Below the pieces are notes generated by a model. That model saw nothing but the letters and a program-made list of their open reading frames with translations. It had not been told where the DNA came from and made no database searches. Both the position numbers and the translations under genes were made by a program. DNA of 16,247 nt from Thermoplasmatota archaeon (GTDB lineage: Archaea; Thermoplasmatota; Penumbrarchaeia; Penumbrarchaeales; Penumbrarchaeaceae), in NCBI GenBank assembly GCA_016929175.1, contig JAFGJI010000068.1, forward strand, positions 1 through 16,247, given 5' to 3'. Position 1 is the first letter of the stretch. Each line of letters opens with the position of its first letter. This document shows positions 6,507 to 14,288 of the stretch, piece by piece.

Positions 6507-7421
6507 TCAGAGATATTCCTCGATCTTCCTTGCGGCTGTCATGGGATGGTGGACCTTCAGGGCATATCTTCTGGAGGCCTCACCGATCCCCGGGAGTTCC
6601 TCCCTCCTGGCCCAAAGGTCCATCAAGGTGCTCCCGAACTCTTCCGGTCCCGACGGGATGATGGGTATGTCCTCGGGATACAGTGACCTATCAATATTGC
6701 ATATTGTCGGGATCTCCCTGACCATCGCCTCGATGGAAACGACCCCGTGAATATCGTAGTCGGGGGACATCCAGTCAACGCAAATATGGGCGTTCTCGAG
6801 CCTTTTCATGGCCTCATCCACGCAAACCCCCTCGATGATGTCAAGTTCGATCCTTGCGCCGAGACCTCTTGCCTGTTCCACTCCACTTACAACGTTCTCG
6901 GTTCCCTTGACCCACCTTCTGGTAGGCATGTGTGCGACGCGAAGCGGGGTATCTTCGGATAGTCCGTCCATCCTTGAAGTCCAATCAACGGGTGAAACCC
7001 CGTCCACCATGACCGGATTGGGAATGTGTATGAGCTCCCTGTCCCCCACGTTCCCCTTGTAGCGAAAAAGGTCCGGAGTGGAAATGAACAACCTCTCGCA
7101 GATGAAATGGAATGACGTCTGGATGTTCTCCCTGAGCTCCGACCCGTGATAGTGGGCGAAGAACCTCTTGTTGACGGCTTTCAAGGGCAGCAGACCGGCC
7201 CCGGATATGCCAATACCACCATGAACGTGGATGAGGTCGTAGTCCGGTGCCATTTTCAACAGTTTCAGGAAGATGTCCTTCACACCTTTTGCTTCCCTGT
7301 CCGGCGGCCTCTGAACCTCCTTTCTAACGGCGAGGAGATCGGAAGTGTGTCCCAGCTCCCGCTGGGCTCTGGAGAGCAGGTATCCCACGGATGCCTGGTT
7401 GTTCACATGCAGTATCCTCAT
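6507..7421 (-). CDS. GT-B glycosyltransferase, first gene of the glycan operon
   Basis: The 304 residues are short for a GT4 enzyme but have both halves. The N-terminal half contains MRILHVNNQASVGYLLSRA, LIHVHGG and FFAHYHGSEL; the C-terminal half contains RVAHMPTRRWVKGTE and the donor-site segment DIHGVVSIEAMVREIPTI, with Asp in place of the first Glu of E-x7-E. It probably transfers a sugar to a lipid-linked glycan on the cytoplasmic membrane face; donor and acceptor are unknown. No ribosome site precedes ATG 7421, while a TTATGATA box centred about 26 bases upstream predicts a leaderless transcript. This makes it the promoter-proximal gene of the cluster. Confidence 0.7.
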   Translation of the reverse strand: MRILHVNNQASVGYLLSRAQRELGHTSDLLAVRKEVQRPPDREAKGVKDIFLKLLKMAPDYDLIHVHGGIGISGAGLLPLKAVNKRFFAHYHGSELRENIQTSFHFICERLFISTPDLFRYKGNVGDRELIHIPNPVMVDGVSPVDWTSRMDGLSEDTPLRVAHMPTRRWVKGTENVVSGVEQARGLGARIELDIIEGVCVDEAMKRLENAHICVDWMSPDYDIHGVVSIEAMVREIPTICNIDRSLYPEDIPIIPSGPEEFGSTLMDLWARREELPGIGEASRRYALKVHHPMTAARKIEEYL

Positions 7422-7443
7422 CCTGGAGGTTAATGGACTGCCC

Positions 7444-7451
7444 TATCATAA
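7444..7451 (-). promoter_or_regulatory. TATA-like box for the glycan operon
   Basis: On the minus strand TTATGATA is centred about 26 bases from the ATG at 7421. With no Shine-Dalgarno sequence, this fits a leaderless start. Confidence 0.4.
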
Positions 7452-7490
7452 TGTTATTGGAGGCAGGAAGTACCTGTGTAAGTATAGGTA

Positions 7491-7500
7491 AATTTGTTAT
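7491..7500 (+). promoter_or_regulatory. TATA-like box for the amidohydrolase gene
   Basis: AATTTGTTAT lies about 26 bases before ATG 7523, and no GGAGG precedes that ATG, so a leaderless transcript is likely. It is back to back with the glycan operon promoter about 45 bases away. Confidence 0.4.
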
Positions 7501-7522
7501 CCAACCTAGGCCATCGGACCCC

Positions 7523-8659
7523 ATGGAGCATGTTCTTCTCAAGGGCAGCATACTGTATCCCGAAGGATGGAGCGAGGGCTCCGTCCTCCTCGAGGGGGGA
7601 AGGATACTGGACCGCTCCGATTCTCAAGGACCGGACCTGACCGCGGGGGTTGAGTACGAAGGTCTGATATGCCCCGGTCTTCTGGACATGCATACACATC
7701 TCGGGGACCACGGAGCAAGGGGGACGCTTCCCGGATCCCTCGTTGAAGCGGTCCTTCCCGGCGGTGTAAAGCAAAGGTATCTCTCTTCCGCTTCCGTGGA
7801 GGAGAAACTGTCATCCATCAGGGCATCCATCGACGAGCTGCATCCGGGGGTCACACTGGTCCTGGATTACAGGGAGGAAGGACTTTTCGGGCTCGAGCTG
7901 CTGTCCAGAGCACTATCATCGGGCGGACCGATGGTATGCCCTCTAACTCGTTTGATACCAGGTGAAGGTCCGGAAGACCTCCTGAAGAGGAGCTTCGGGA
8001 TAGGACAGCCGTCACTCACAGGTGGTCTTGTAAAGCTGAGGGAGCTGGCGAAAGCCAGGAACAAGCTATTCAGCATGCACGCATCCGAACTGTTCCGGGA
8101 GGATATCGAGATGATCCTCGAACTCCATCCTGACCATCTCGTCCATATGATCTCGGGCACGGAAGATGACTGGTCGGCGCTGTCGGATGCGTGCATCCCG
8201 GTCACGGTCTGCCCGCGTTCGAACCTTGCGTACAACCTGCAGACACCCCTTCCCGAAATGCAGAAAAGCGGTCTGAGCCTTTCTCTCGGAACGGACAATG
8301 CACTTTCCTGCAGGCAGGATATGTTCAGGGAAATGGAGGCAGCATGGTTCCTGATGAGGAGAAGCACAATGGAGGGATCCGAGGCATCAAGGGCAGTTTT
8401 TGAAATGGCCGTCGGAAAGACAATGAGAGATCGTCATATCATGGAACTGCTTCCCGAATGGACCAGATGGTGGGAGGCTGGATGGCCCAAACCTGGTGAC
8501 CCGGGGCATCTGTTCATCATGAAGAGGCCGGGAGGCTCCCTCTGGGAAAAGGACCCTTTCTCACACATCGTCAGGTTCACGGACAGGTCCTCTGTCCTGA
8601 ATACCCCGGACCCTCTTTTAAAGGGTGGTCCCGTTCCTCCTCGCAATCCTTTAATATGA
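7523..8659 (+). CDS. Amidohydrolase-superfamily metal-dependent hydrolase or deaminase
   Basis: The 378-residue protein has a short N-terminal beta-sandwich (LLKGSILYPEGW) and then a TIM-barrel with metal ligands: His57 and His59 (DMHTHLGDHG), His186 (FSMHASELF), His205 or His208 (PDHLVHMISG) and Asp258 (LGTDNAL). The run VTVCPRSNLAYN ending in the TDNA region resembles the cytosine-deaminase/chlorohydrolase branch, which hydrolyses ring C-N or C-halogen bonds. The substrate is unknown. It is not an obvious imidazolonepropionase, despite histidine ammonia-lyase elsewhere in the window. The frame is open upstream to 7391, but that part overlaps the divergent promoter and has no family character; MEHVLLKG is a normal family start. 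It stands as a single gene with a probable leaderless transcript. Confidence 0.75.
   Translation: MEHVLLKGSILYPEGWSEGSVLLEGGRILDRSDSQGPDLTAGVEYEGLICPGLLDMHTHLGDHGARGTLPGSLVEAVLPGGVKQRYLSSASVEEKLSSIRASIDELHPGVTLVLDYREEGLFGLELLSRALSSGGPMVCPLTRLIPGEGPEDLLKRSFGIGQPSLTGGLVKLRELAKARNKLFSMHASELFREDIEMILELHPDHLVHMISGTEDDWSALSDACIPVTVCPRSNLAYNLQTPLPEMQKSGLSLSLGTDNALSCRQDMFREMEAAWFLMRRSTMEGSEASRAVFEMAVGKTMRDRHIMELLPEWTRWWEAGWPKPGDPGHLFIMKRPGGSLWEKDPFSHIVRFTDRSSVLNTPDPLLKGGPVPPRNPLI
8581..8631 (+). other. Two tandem hairpins at the 3' end of the amidohydrolase gene
   Basis: GGACAG-GTCCT-CTGTCC (8581-8597) is a perfect 6-base stem. Ten bases later GGACC...GGTCC (8608-8631) encloses CCCTCTTTTAAAGGG, a second, imperfect stem. 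Both lie inside coding sequence just before the stop. They may protect or end the mRNA, or be codon chance. Confidence 0.3.
8650..8657 (+). promoter_or_regulatory. TATA-like box for the CBS/birA operon
   Basis: TTTAATAT overlaps the amidohydrolase stop region and predicts a start near 8680. This leaves a short leader carrying GGAGG before ATG 8704. Confidence 0.4.
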
Positions 8660-8703
8660 AACCTTTCATGTGTTAATCCGAACCAGCATCTGGAGGCATG
8701 GAT

Positions 8704-9543
8704 ATGAACGTATCCGATATAATGGTCAAGGACCCTATCAAAGCAGAGCTGCCCATCACCAGGGAAGAGGTTCTTTCACTCCTTGTCAAGCATAAAAGGA
8801 CAGGCATGCCCGTGGTGGATTCGGATGGCAGGGTGCTTGGTGTCATCACCCGCAAGGATATTTTCGAGAACCCGGGAGAGGAGCAGGTGGCCGTGATCAT
8901 GGAATGGGATGTTCCAACGGTATCTCCGTCCGCGACGGTCGAAAAGGCTGCCAGGACCATGTGGGAGGAGAATGCGAGAAGGCTTCCAGTTGTCAAGAAG
9001 AACGAGCTGGTGGGTCTCCTTACGCCATCCGATCTGCTGAGGGTCATCGAGAAGAACAGGATCGAGAAACCTGTTGAGGAGTTCATATCCAAACCCACGG
9101 TGTGTATTTACAAGAAAACACCTGCGAACGTTGCGGCCATGATGATCAACCTCTCCAAGGTCTACGCCCTCCCCGTCCTCGATGAGGGAGGAAAGATCTG
9201 CGGTCTCGTGACAGACAGGGACCTCTTCGATTTCAAGTTCCTCGGTGAGAACATTACCCTGACGACGCTCGGTATATCCGAGGACGAGGATTCGTGGACC
9301 TGGGAAGGCCTCCGCAATGTCATGAACCTTTACTATCAGGAGGCCAAGATCCAGCTGCCGAGCGATCCGATAGAGGAGTTCATGGCAAAGGACCTCAGCA
9401 CCGTATATCGGCTATCCCCGGTCTGGGAAGCGGCAAAGCTGATGAGGTTGAAGGACTTCGACCAGGTGCCGATCGTGGACAAGGAGGACAACCTGTTCGC
9501 GATGGTCTATGACATGGACCTGATGAAGAGCCTTTTCGAATGA
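8704..9543 (+). CDS. Protein with four CBS domains
   Basis: About 279 residues form four CBS modules in two Bateman pairs: roughly 1-58 (NVSDIMVKDPIKAELP, GVITRKDIF), 62-120 (WDVPTVSPSATV, GLLTPSDLL), 125-180 (FISKPTVCIYKKTP, GLVTDRDLF) and 224-279 (FMAKDLSTVYRLSP, VYDMDLM). CBS pairs bind adenine nucleotides such as AMP, ATP or S-adenosylmethionine and act as energy sensors. No enzyme or DNA-binding domain is attached, so the protein probably controls a partner. A linker (about 181-220) separates the third and fourth modules. ATG 8704 was chosen because GGAGG lies 7 bases upstream; ATG 8698 sits only one base after it. The gene ends 9 bases before birA, suggesting one transcript. Confidence 0.85.
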   Translation: MNVSDIMVKDPIKAELPITREEVLSLLVKHKRTGMPVVDSDGRVLGVITRKDIFENPGEEQVAVIMEWDVPTVSPSATVEKAARTMWEENARRLPVVKKNELVGLLTPSDLLRVIEKNRIEKPVEEFISKPTVCIYKKTPANVAAMMINLSKVYALPVLDEGGKICGLVTDRDLFDFKFLGENITLTTLGISEDEDSWTWEGLRNVMNLYYQEAKIQLPSDPIEEFMAKDLSTVYRLSPVWEAAKLMRLKDFDQVPIVDKEDNLFAMVYDMDLMKSLFE

Positions 9544-9552
9544 GGTGCGATC

Positions 9553-10338
9553 ATGGGGGATCTCATCTCCGAAAGAAGCCTTCGGGGAGCAGCGGTTTCC
9601 ATCATCGGCAGGGACATCGAGATCATTGAAAGCGTCGTTTCCACCAATGACATAGCCCGACAGAGGGCGGAAAAGGGTTGCAGGGAAGGTTTGATCGTTC
9701 TCGCCAGAACACAGACCGGTGGCAGGGGGAGAATGGGAAGAAGGTTCCACTCACCGGAGGGCGGGCTCTACATGTCGCTCGTTCTCAGACCTTCCCTGCC
9801 CCCGCAGGAGATATCCTTACTCCCGCTTCTTGCGGGACTTGCGGTATCGAAATCCATATCCGCGACAATTTTGCTGCCCACCACCTTGAAATGGCCCAAC
9901 GATGTACTTCTGGATGGAAGGAAGGTATCAGGCATACTGGTGGAATCTTCCATAAAAGGGGATGATCTGGAATATGCTGTGATCGGGGTCGGTATCAATG
10001 CGAACTTCTCATCTGCTGAACTCCCGGACGAGCTCCGGTCAAGCGCGGGCACATTGATGGATGCCACCGGTTCAGTGGTGGACCTGGAGGAGCTGTTCCA
10101 CAACCTTGCAAGCTTCTTCGAGATGTTGTATGACAGGTTCAGGAACGGGGATGCGGTTTCCCTGCTCGAAGAGTGGACCGAAAGATCGGAGACGATCGGA
10201 AGAGATGTAAGGGTGCGGACCGGGTCCGGTGATATCACGGGAACAGCTTTGGGCCTGGATCAGACCGGAGCCCTTCTCCTCAGCGTCGATGGCGTTCTTC
10301 AAAGGATAGATACCGGAGATGTCCATCATCTGGTCTAG
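9553..10338 (+). CDS. birA: Biotin--[biotin carboxyl carrier protein] ligase
   Basis: The 261-residue biotin protein ligase joins biotin to a lysine of a carrier protein through biotinyl-AMP. Visible motifs are STNDIARQ, the nucleotide loop GGRGRMGRRFHSP, YMSLVLRP, KWPNDVLLDGRKVSGIL and GVGINAN. A C-terminal SH3-like domain (about 212-261) includes GLDQTGALLL and TGDV. There is no N-terminal helix-turn-helix, so it is the simple, non-repressor type. ATG 9553 follows GAGGTG by 5 bases and is 9 bases from the CBS protein stop. No carrier protein, carboxylase or biotin synthesis gene lies in the window, so its target must be elsewhere. Confidence 0.92.
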   Translation: MGDLISERSLRGAAVSIIGRDIEIIESVVSTNDIARQRAEKGCREGLIVLARTQTGGRGRMGRRFHSPEGGLYMSLVLRPSLPPQEISLLPLLAGLAVSKSISATILLPTTLKWPNDVLLDGRKVSGILVESSIKGDDLEYAVIGVGINANFSSAELPDELRSSAGTLMDATGSVVDLEELFHNLASFFEMLYDRFRNGDAVSLLEEWTERSETIGRDVRVRTGSGDITGTALGLDQTGALLLSVDGVLQRIDTGDVHHLV

Positions 10339-10400
10339 CATGAAGCTTCCATTGCAGCCTATACCAGCATATGTACCCTCCGGTAAATGTACCACAGGGT

Positions 10401-10414
10401 TGGATCTTTATCCA
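10401..10414. terminator. Small inverted repeat between convergent genes
   Basis: TGGAT-CTTT-ATCCA is a perfect 5-base inverted repeat in the 86-base gap where birA and the surface protein gene converge. It is weak and lacks a T-run, so it is only a possible two-way transcript end. Confidence 0.25.
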
Positions 10415-10424
10415 GGTTGCCGAT

Positions 10425-12557
10425 CTACAGGCGTTCCGCAGGGGGTTCCTGCATCTGAGGTTCCGCCGCTTCTGCGGAAGGTTCCTGAAGCTGCTCATCG
10501 GTGGGAGCGGCCGGAAGGGCTTCCATCTCCGGTCCTCCTCCGGTCGCGGAGGGCAGAGCCGGGCCGGAAACCTCTTGATATGCAGCTCCGCTGAGGAGAG
10601 CCTGAAGCTTTTCCTGTGCTTCAAGGGCATCCTGCTGCTGTTGCGCAACCAATGCCTCATGTGCCTCTTCCTCTTTCTCGGCGGTCCTGGAAAGAGGGTC
10701 CTTCCTCAATATGAAGAACAGCAGCATGGCAAGGAAGATCAATGCAATGACCGCAAGGATGATGATCAGTATGAGTGTCCCGTAATCGTTATCTTCCACG
10801 GGATCCAGGGTTATGAGCGGTGTTTCAAGGACCTCCACGAATATCTTTATCGAGGTATCCTTCTGAGCTCCGTAGCTGTCCTTCACGACGAGCCTGACCG
10901 TGTAATTGCCGGTGACACCGAACCTGTGTTCGACAAGGGTCCCGGCATTCGTGATCTGTTCACCGTCGCTGAAGTACCATTCGTAGGTCAGCTTCTCCTT
11001 GGAATTGGGGATGGACAGGTCCGGATCGTAACAGTCTCGTGCCTGGAATAGGACCCTCTTCCCGATCTGCTGGGTCAGTACTTCGGAGTCAGTCGGTGAC
11101 GTTATTACCGGATCGGTCATGAAGTCATTTATGTTCTCGACGATGAGCCTGATGGGAACGCTCGAGGATGCCTTGTGGCTGTCGGTAACGATGATCTCGA
11201 AGAGATGATCTCCCACCATGGAATTGGGGAGGAATGCAGACAACCGCCCGGAGTTTACCTCGAACTGGTAGTCGGATGCAGGCAGCATTTCCTCATTTAT
11301 GACCGATCGGAAATTGGTCGAGAATTTCCAGGTGTCCCCGTATATCTCATCGAAGTCGGATGCTCCAACGGTGATGATGCAGGTGGACCCCTGTATGCCC
11401 TGGATTATGACGGTCTCCCCGGGGCCCACAGGTTCGTCATTCACAAGATCAATGGTGGGAGCATCGTTCACGGAGAGAACCTTCACGTTGATCGTCACGG
11501 TGGGCCAATCCTCCTGATGGATCTTTGCATCGAATGCTTCTATGACCACCGTATCACTGCCGACCCAGTTCGGATCCGGGATGAAGGAGACAGCGCTCGA
11601 AACAGGGTCGATGGTGGCCTGGACATGCCTCTGGCTCTTTACACGGAACGAGAGGTCGTCCCCTTCCCTGTCGGTGAAGTGGTTCATTAGATACAACATA
11701 TCGAGCCCTTCCTCATCCTCGTTAATGGTGACATCCCCTTCACCGATCAGTACCTCCGGAACGAGGTTCTCTATGTTGAATATGAGCTCCGTGCTCGGCC
11801 CGTACTCGATACCGTCGTATGGCTTGACGACGATCTTGATCCGGTCCCCTTCGTTGGTCTTGTCGGAGCTCAGGGTCATCATGTTGAAACCGGATGCAAG
11901 GATAACCCAGGTGTTTTCCTTGTACACATACCATTCGACAAGATATGAGATGAAGTCCCTTGGATTGACATCGACATCCTTGCTTGCATTGGTGACGACC
12001 ACGGTTATGTCATCTCCGTTGGACACAGGGGTTCTCTCGAGGTCGATGACCGGGATGGAGGGAGGAGTGTTGTATGTTTCGAAGCTGAATGTAATGCTGT
12101 CCGTGTTCGCCATAGGGTCGGAAGCCACTATCTCCACCCAGTAGACACGGTTGTACCTGAGGTTCTTGGTGAAGGTGTACTGCGGGGGTCTGATCTGTGC
12201 CGGAACGATGACATTTTTGATGACCTGCTCGCCTGTATAGAGCTCATCGGAATAGACGTTCACGGTGTATACACCGTAATTTATACTGTTCTCGTTATAT
12301 TCCCAGGCCTCGCTCCATTCAAGGATGGGCCTTCTCTGATGTGTCCTTTCAGGGGTGTGCAGTGTCGGATCCGGGAATGCGGGGGGGCCGTATCCTGGCT
12401 CCTCGCCTTCCCGGCTTGGGATGTCCCCTACCTTCTCGGCAATGGTGAACGGTCCGTCCGTTGGGTCCACTGCTTCGATGGTCTGAGCCAGGGTCGAAAA
12501 TGCACCTGCCGCTATCATTAACGCAACCATCATCAATAACGCTTTTCGTATCATCAT
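10425..12557 (-). CDS. Large anchored surface protein with cadherin-like and PKD domains
   Basis: The 710-residue protein has a signal peptide (about 1-25, MMIRKALLMMVALMIAAGAF), then a fibronectin III-like domain (TYNVYS-type strands, about 60-170). Several Ig/cadherin-like repeats follow (e.g. DVTINEDEEG to SFIPDPNWVGSDTVVIEAFD) and a PKD domain near 510-590 (YEWYFSDGE, GNYTVRLVVKDSYG). A single membrane helix (about 603-628) leads to a tail with a Gln/Glu-rich helix (EKEEEAHEALVAQQQQ) and a Pro/Glu-rich end. The bulk is therefore outside the cell and the tail inside. ATG 12557 was chosen for the AGGTGGGG ribosome site 6 bases upstream and because it begins the signal peptide. The layout matches the protein ending at 769. 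Role is probably adhesion or envelope structure; the ligand is unknown. Confidence 0.8.
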   Translation of the reverse strand: MMIRKALLMMVALMIAAGAFSTLAQTIEAVDPTDGPFTIAEKVGDIPSREGEEPGYGPPAFPDPTLHTPERTHQRRPILEWSEAWEYNENSINYGVYTVNVYSDELYTGEQVIKNVIVPAQIRPPQYTFTKNLRYNRVYWVEIVASDPMANTDSITFSFETYNTPPSIPVIDLERTPVSNGDDITVVVTNASKDVDVNPRDFISYLVEWYVYKENTWVILASGFNMMTLSSDKTNEGDRIKIVVKPYDGIEYGPSTELIFNIENLVPEVLIGEGDVTINEDEEGLDMLYLMNHFTDREGDDLSFRVKSQRHVQATIDPVSSAVSFIPDPNWVGSDTVVIEAFDAKIHQEDWPTVTINVKVLSVNDAPTIDLVNDEPVGPGETVIIQGIQGSTCIITVGASDFDEIYGDTWKFSTNFRSVINEEMLPASDYQFEVNSGRLSAFLPNSMVGDHLFEIIVTDSHKASSSVPIRLIVENINDFMTDPVITSPTDSEVLTQQIGKRVLFQARDCYDPDLSIPNSKEKLTYEWYFSDGEQITNAGTLVEHRFGVTGNYTVRLVVKDSYGAQKDTSIKIFVEVLETPLITLDPVEDNDYGTLILIIILAVIALIFLAMLLFFILRKDPLSRTAEKEEEAHEALVAQQQQDALEAQEKLQALLSGAAYQEVSGPALPSATGGGPEMEALPAAPTDEQLQEPSAEAAEPQMQEPPAERL

Positions 12558-12650
12558 ATACCCCACCTGATGCACGTCTCCACTAGGAGGTAACGATTGT
12601 GCGCCTAACACAACCTCTATTAGGATAGCACTGAAGTATTACCGTTTTGA

Positions 12651-12659
12651 CTTATTTAA
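12651..12659 (-). promoter_or_regulatory. TATA-like box for the large surface protein gene
   Basis: On the minus strand ATTAAATAAG predicts a start near 12629 and an untranslated leader of about 70 bases, long beside its neighbours. The leader contains CTCC-ACTA-GGAG (plus-strand reading) ahead of the ribosome site. Confidence 0.45.
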
Positions 12660-12722
12660 TTTTCCATGGTCGGAAAGGGGACTGGACATTGTTCCTCGAG
12701 AAGGGATGGAGCGGGGACTAGG

Positions 12723-14246
12723 TCAGATCACCAGTTCTCCCATCTCGTTCTCCACGGCCTTGACAAGTATTCCGGAGCGTATGAGTTCCGCAATGGCCTT
12801 GATGTCGGGGTGCAACGGTCTGTCAGCCTCCATGATCGCGACCACCTCTCGTATGGTCCGATGGGCGATACCCGTCCCTCTTCCCGGCGACAGAGGTCTT
12901 CTGAGGTCAAGTGCCTGTGCGGCTGCAAGCATCTCCACGGCGAGCACGCCAACGGTGTTCTCCAGGATCTCCTTGAGATGCCTGATGGCAACGGGACCCA
13001 TGGAAACATGGTCCTCCTGATCAGCTGAAACGGAGATGGAATCCACCGATGCCGGATGGGAAAGGACCTTGTTCTCGGAGACCATGGCAGCAGCGGTGTA
13101 CTGTGCTACCATCATTCCCGAGTTCATACCCGCACCTTCCACAAGGAACGCGGGAAGACCCGACAGGACGGGATTGAGGAGCCTGTTGGTGTGCCTCTCG
13201 GAAAGGTCGCATATCTCGGACATTCCGATCTTCAGCAGGTCCGCTGCAATGCCCACGGGCTGTCCGTGGAAGTTGCCCGCTCCGATGTGGTCCATCTCGT
13301 CGGGGAAGAATATGGGATTGTCCACGACCGAGTTCAGCTCGGTCTCGATGACATCCCTTGTATAATGCCAGAGGTCCAGGGTCGGTCCGAAGGCCTGTGG
13401 TGTACATCTCATCGAATATCCATCCTGGACCTTTCCGCTGGGGTTCGCAAGTATCTCCGAACCCGAGAGGAGGCTCCGAAGATGCGCAGCCACCTGGCCC
13501 TGGCCCCTGTGGGGGCGGAGCTCATGGACCCTGGGGTCGAATGGTTTGAGGACCGTGTTCAGGGCATCAAGCGACATCGCGGAAGCGATGATGCCGTTCT
13601 TGATAAGGTTCCTGGCATCCTCCAGAAGAAGGCACATCTGGCCGACCATCACCTGCGTGCCGTTGATGAGGGCCAGACCCTCCTTGAAGGTCGGTTCGAC
13701 CGGTTCCAGGCCAGCTCTCCTGAGGGCTTCCGGTCCTGGAAGCAACTCCCCCTTGTACCTGGCCTCACCCCCGCCAATAAGCACTTCGGCGATCTGGGAT
13801 AGCGGGCTCAGGTCCCCGGAGCAGCCGACAGAGCCTTTCTCGTAGACGACCGGAACGACGCCCTTGTTGATCATATCCACATATGTCTGGGCCGTGGAAA
13901 GCCTCAGGCCGCTGTGTCCCTTTATCCAGACATTTGCTCTGGAGGTCATGGCTGCTTTCACCTCCTCCTCGGGCAGCTCTCTGCCGAAGGAGGCAGAATG
14001 TGAATAGATGATCTTCTTCTGCAGATCGAGTCCCTGCTCGGGGGAGAGGAACACCGAGGCCAGTTCTCCTATTCCCGTGGTCACTCCATATATCTTCTCA
14101 CCTTTCTCCACCAGCTTCTCGATCATCTTCTGGCATCTCTCGATCTTCGGAATGCAGTCCTCCGAGAATCCAACATGGGCCCCATATCTGGCAACCTTCA
14201 CAACATCCTCGTAAGTGACGCGCTCACCGTCAAGAACTACGTCCAT
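12723..14246 (-). CDS. hutH: Histidine ammonia-lyase with Cys-Ser-Gly cofactor triad
   Basis: The 507-residue enzyme has normal length for histidine ammonia-lyase, which turns L-histidine into trans-urocanate and ammonia. Family landmarks align closely with the bacterial numbering: Tyr53 (YGVTTGIG), Ser82-His83 (YSHS, the histidine-type selector), the MIO loop at 142-144, Tyr277 and Arg280 (QDGYSMRC) and Glu411 (SADQEDHVSMG). The triad that cyclises into the MIO cofactor is normally Ala-Ser-Gly; here it is Cys142-Ser143-Gly144, with SPLSQ after it. ATG 14246 follows GGAG by 8 bases. No other histidine-degradation gene (hutU, hutI, hutG or ftcD) is in the window. Histidine is the likely substrate, though another aromatic amino acid or an aminomutase role cannot be excluded. 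Confidence 0.88.
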   Translation of the reverse strand: MDVVLDGERVTYEDVVKVARYGAHVGFSEDCIPKIERCQKMIEKLVEKGEKIYGVTTGIGELASVFLSPEQGLDLQKKIIYSHSASFGRELPEEEVKAAMTSRANVWIKGHSGLRLSTAQTYVDMINKGVVPVVYEKGSVGCSGDLSPLSQIAEVLIGGGEARYKGELLPGPEALRRAGLEPVEPTFKEGLALINGTQVMVGQMCLLLEDARNLIKNGIIASAMSLDALNTVLKPFDPRVHELRPHRGQGQVAAHLRSLLSGSEILANPSGKVQDGYSMRCTPQAFGPTLDLWHYTRDVIETELNSVVDNPIFFPDEMDHIGAGNFHGQPVGIAADLLKIGMSEICDLSERHTNRLLNPVLSGLPAFLVEGAGMNSGMMVAQYTAAAMVSENKVLSHPASVDSISVSADQEDHVSMGPVAIRHLKEILENTVGVLAVEMLAAAQALDLRRPLSPGRGTGIAHRTIREVVAIMEADRPLHPDIKAIAELIRSGILVKAVENEMGELVI

Positions 14247-14288
14247 TCAAACATCTCCTGGGTGAATACTTCACGGCAGTATCAGGGC

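Noticed and set aside
5744..6661. Long plus-strand open frame (305 codons) opposite the HAD, acetyltransferase and glycosyltransferase genes
   Set aside because: It crosses three genes with clear family motifs on the other strand, and its own product is Pro/Arg-rich with no domain.
7391..7522. N-terminal extension of the amidohydrolase
   Set aside because: It would run through the divergent promoter and into the start of the neighbouring gene. The protein family begins at MEHVLLKG.
7523..8659. Amidohydrolase as imidazolonepropionase (hutI) in a histidine pathway with hutH
   Set aside because: It is about 4 kb from hutH on the other strand, and its motifs look more like the deaminase/chlorohydrolase branch.
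13056..13802. Long plus-strand open frame (248 codons) opposite hutH
   Set aside because: It lies entirely antisense to a full-length, well-supported ammonia-lyase and has no recognisable domain. It is a by-product of codon bias.
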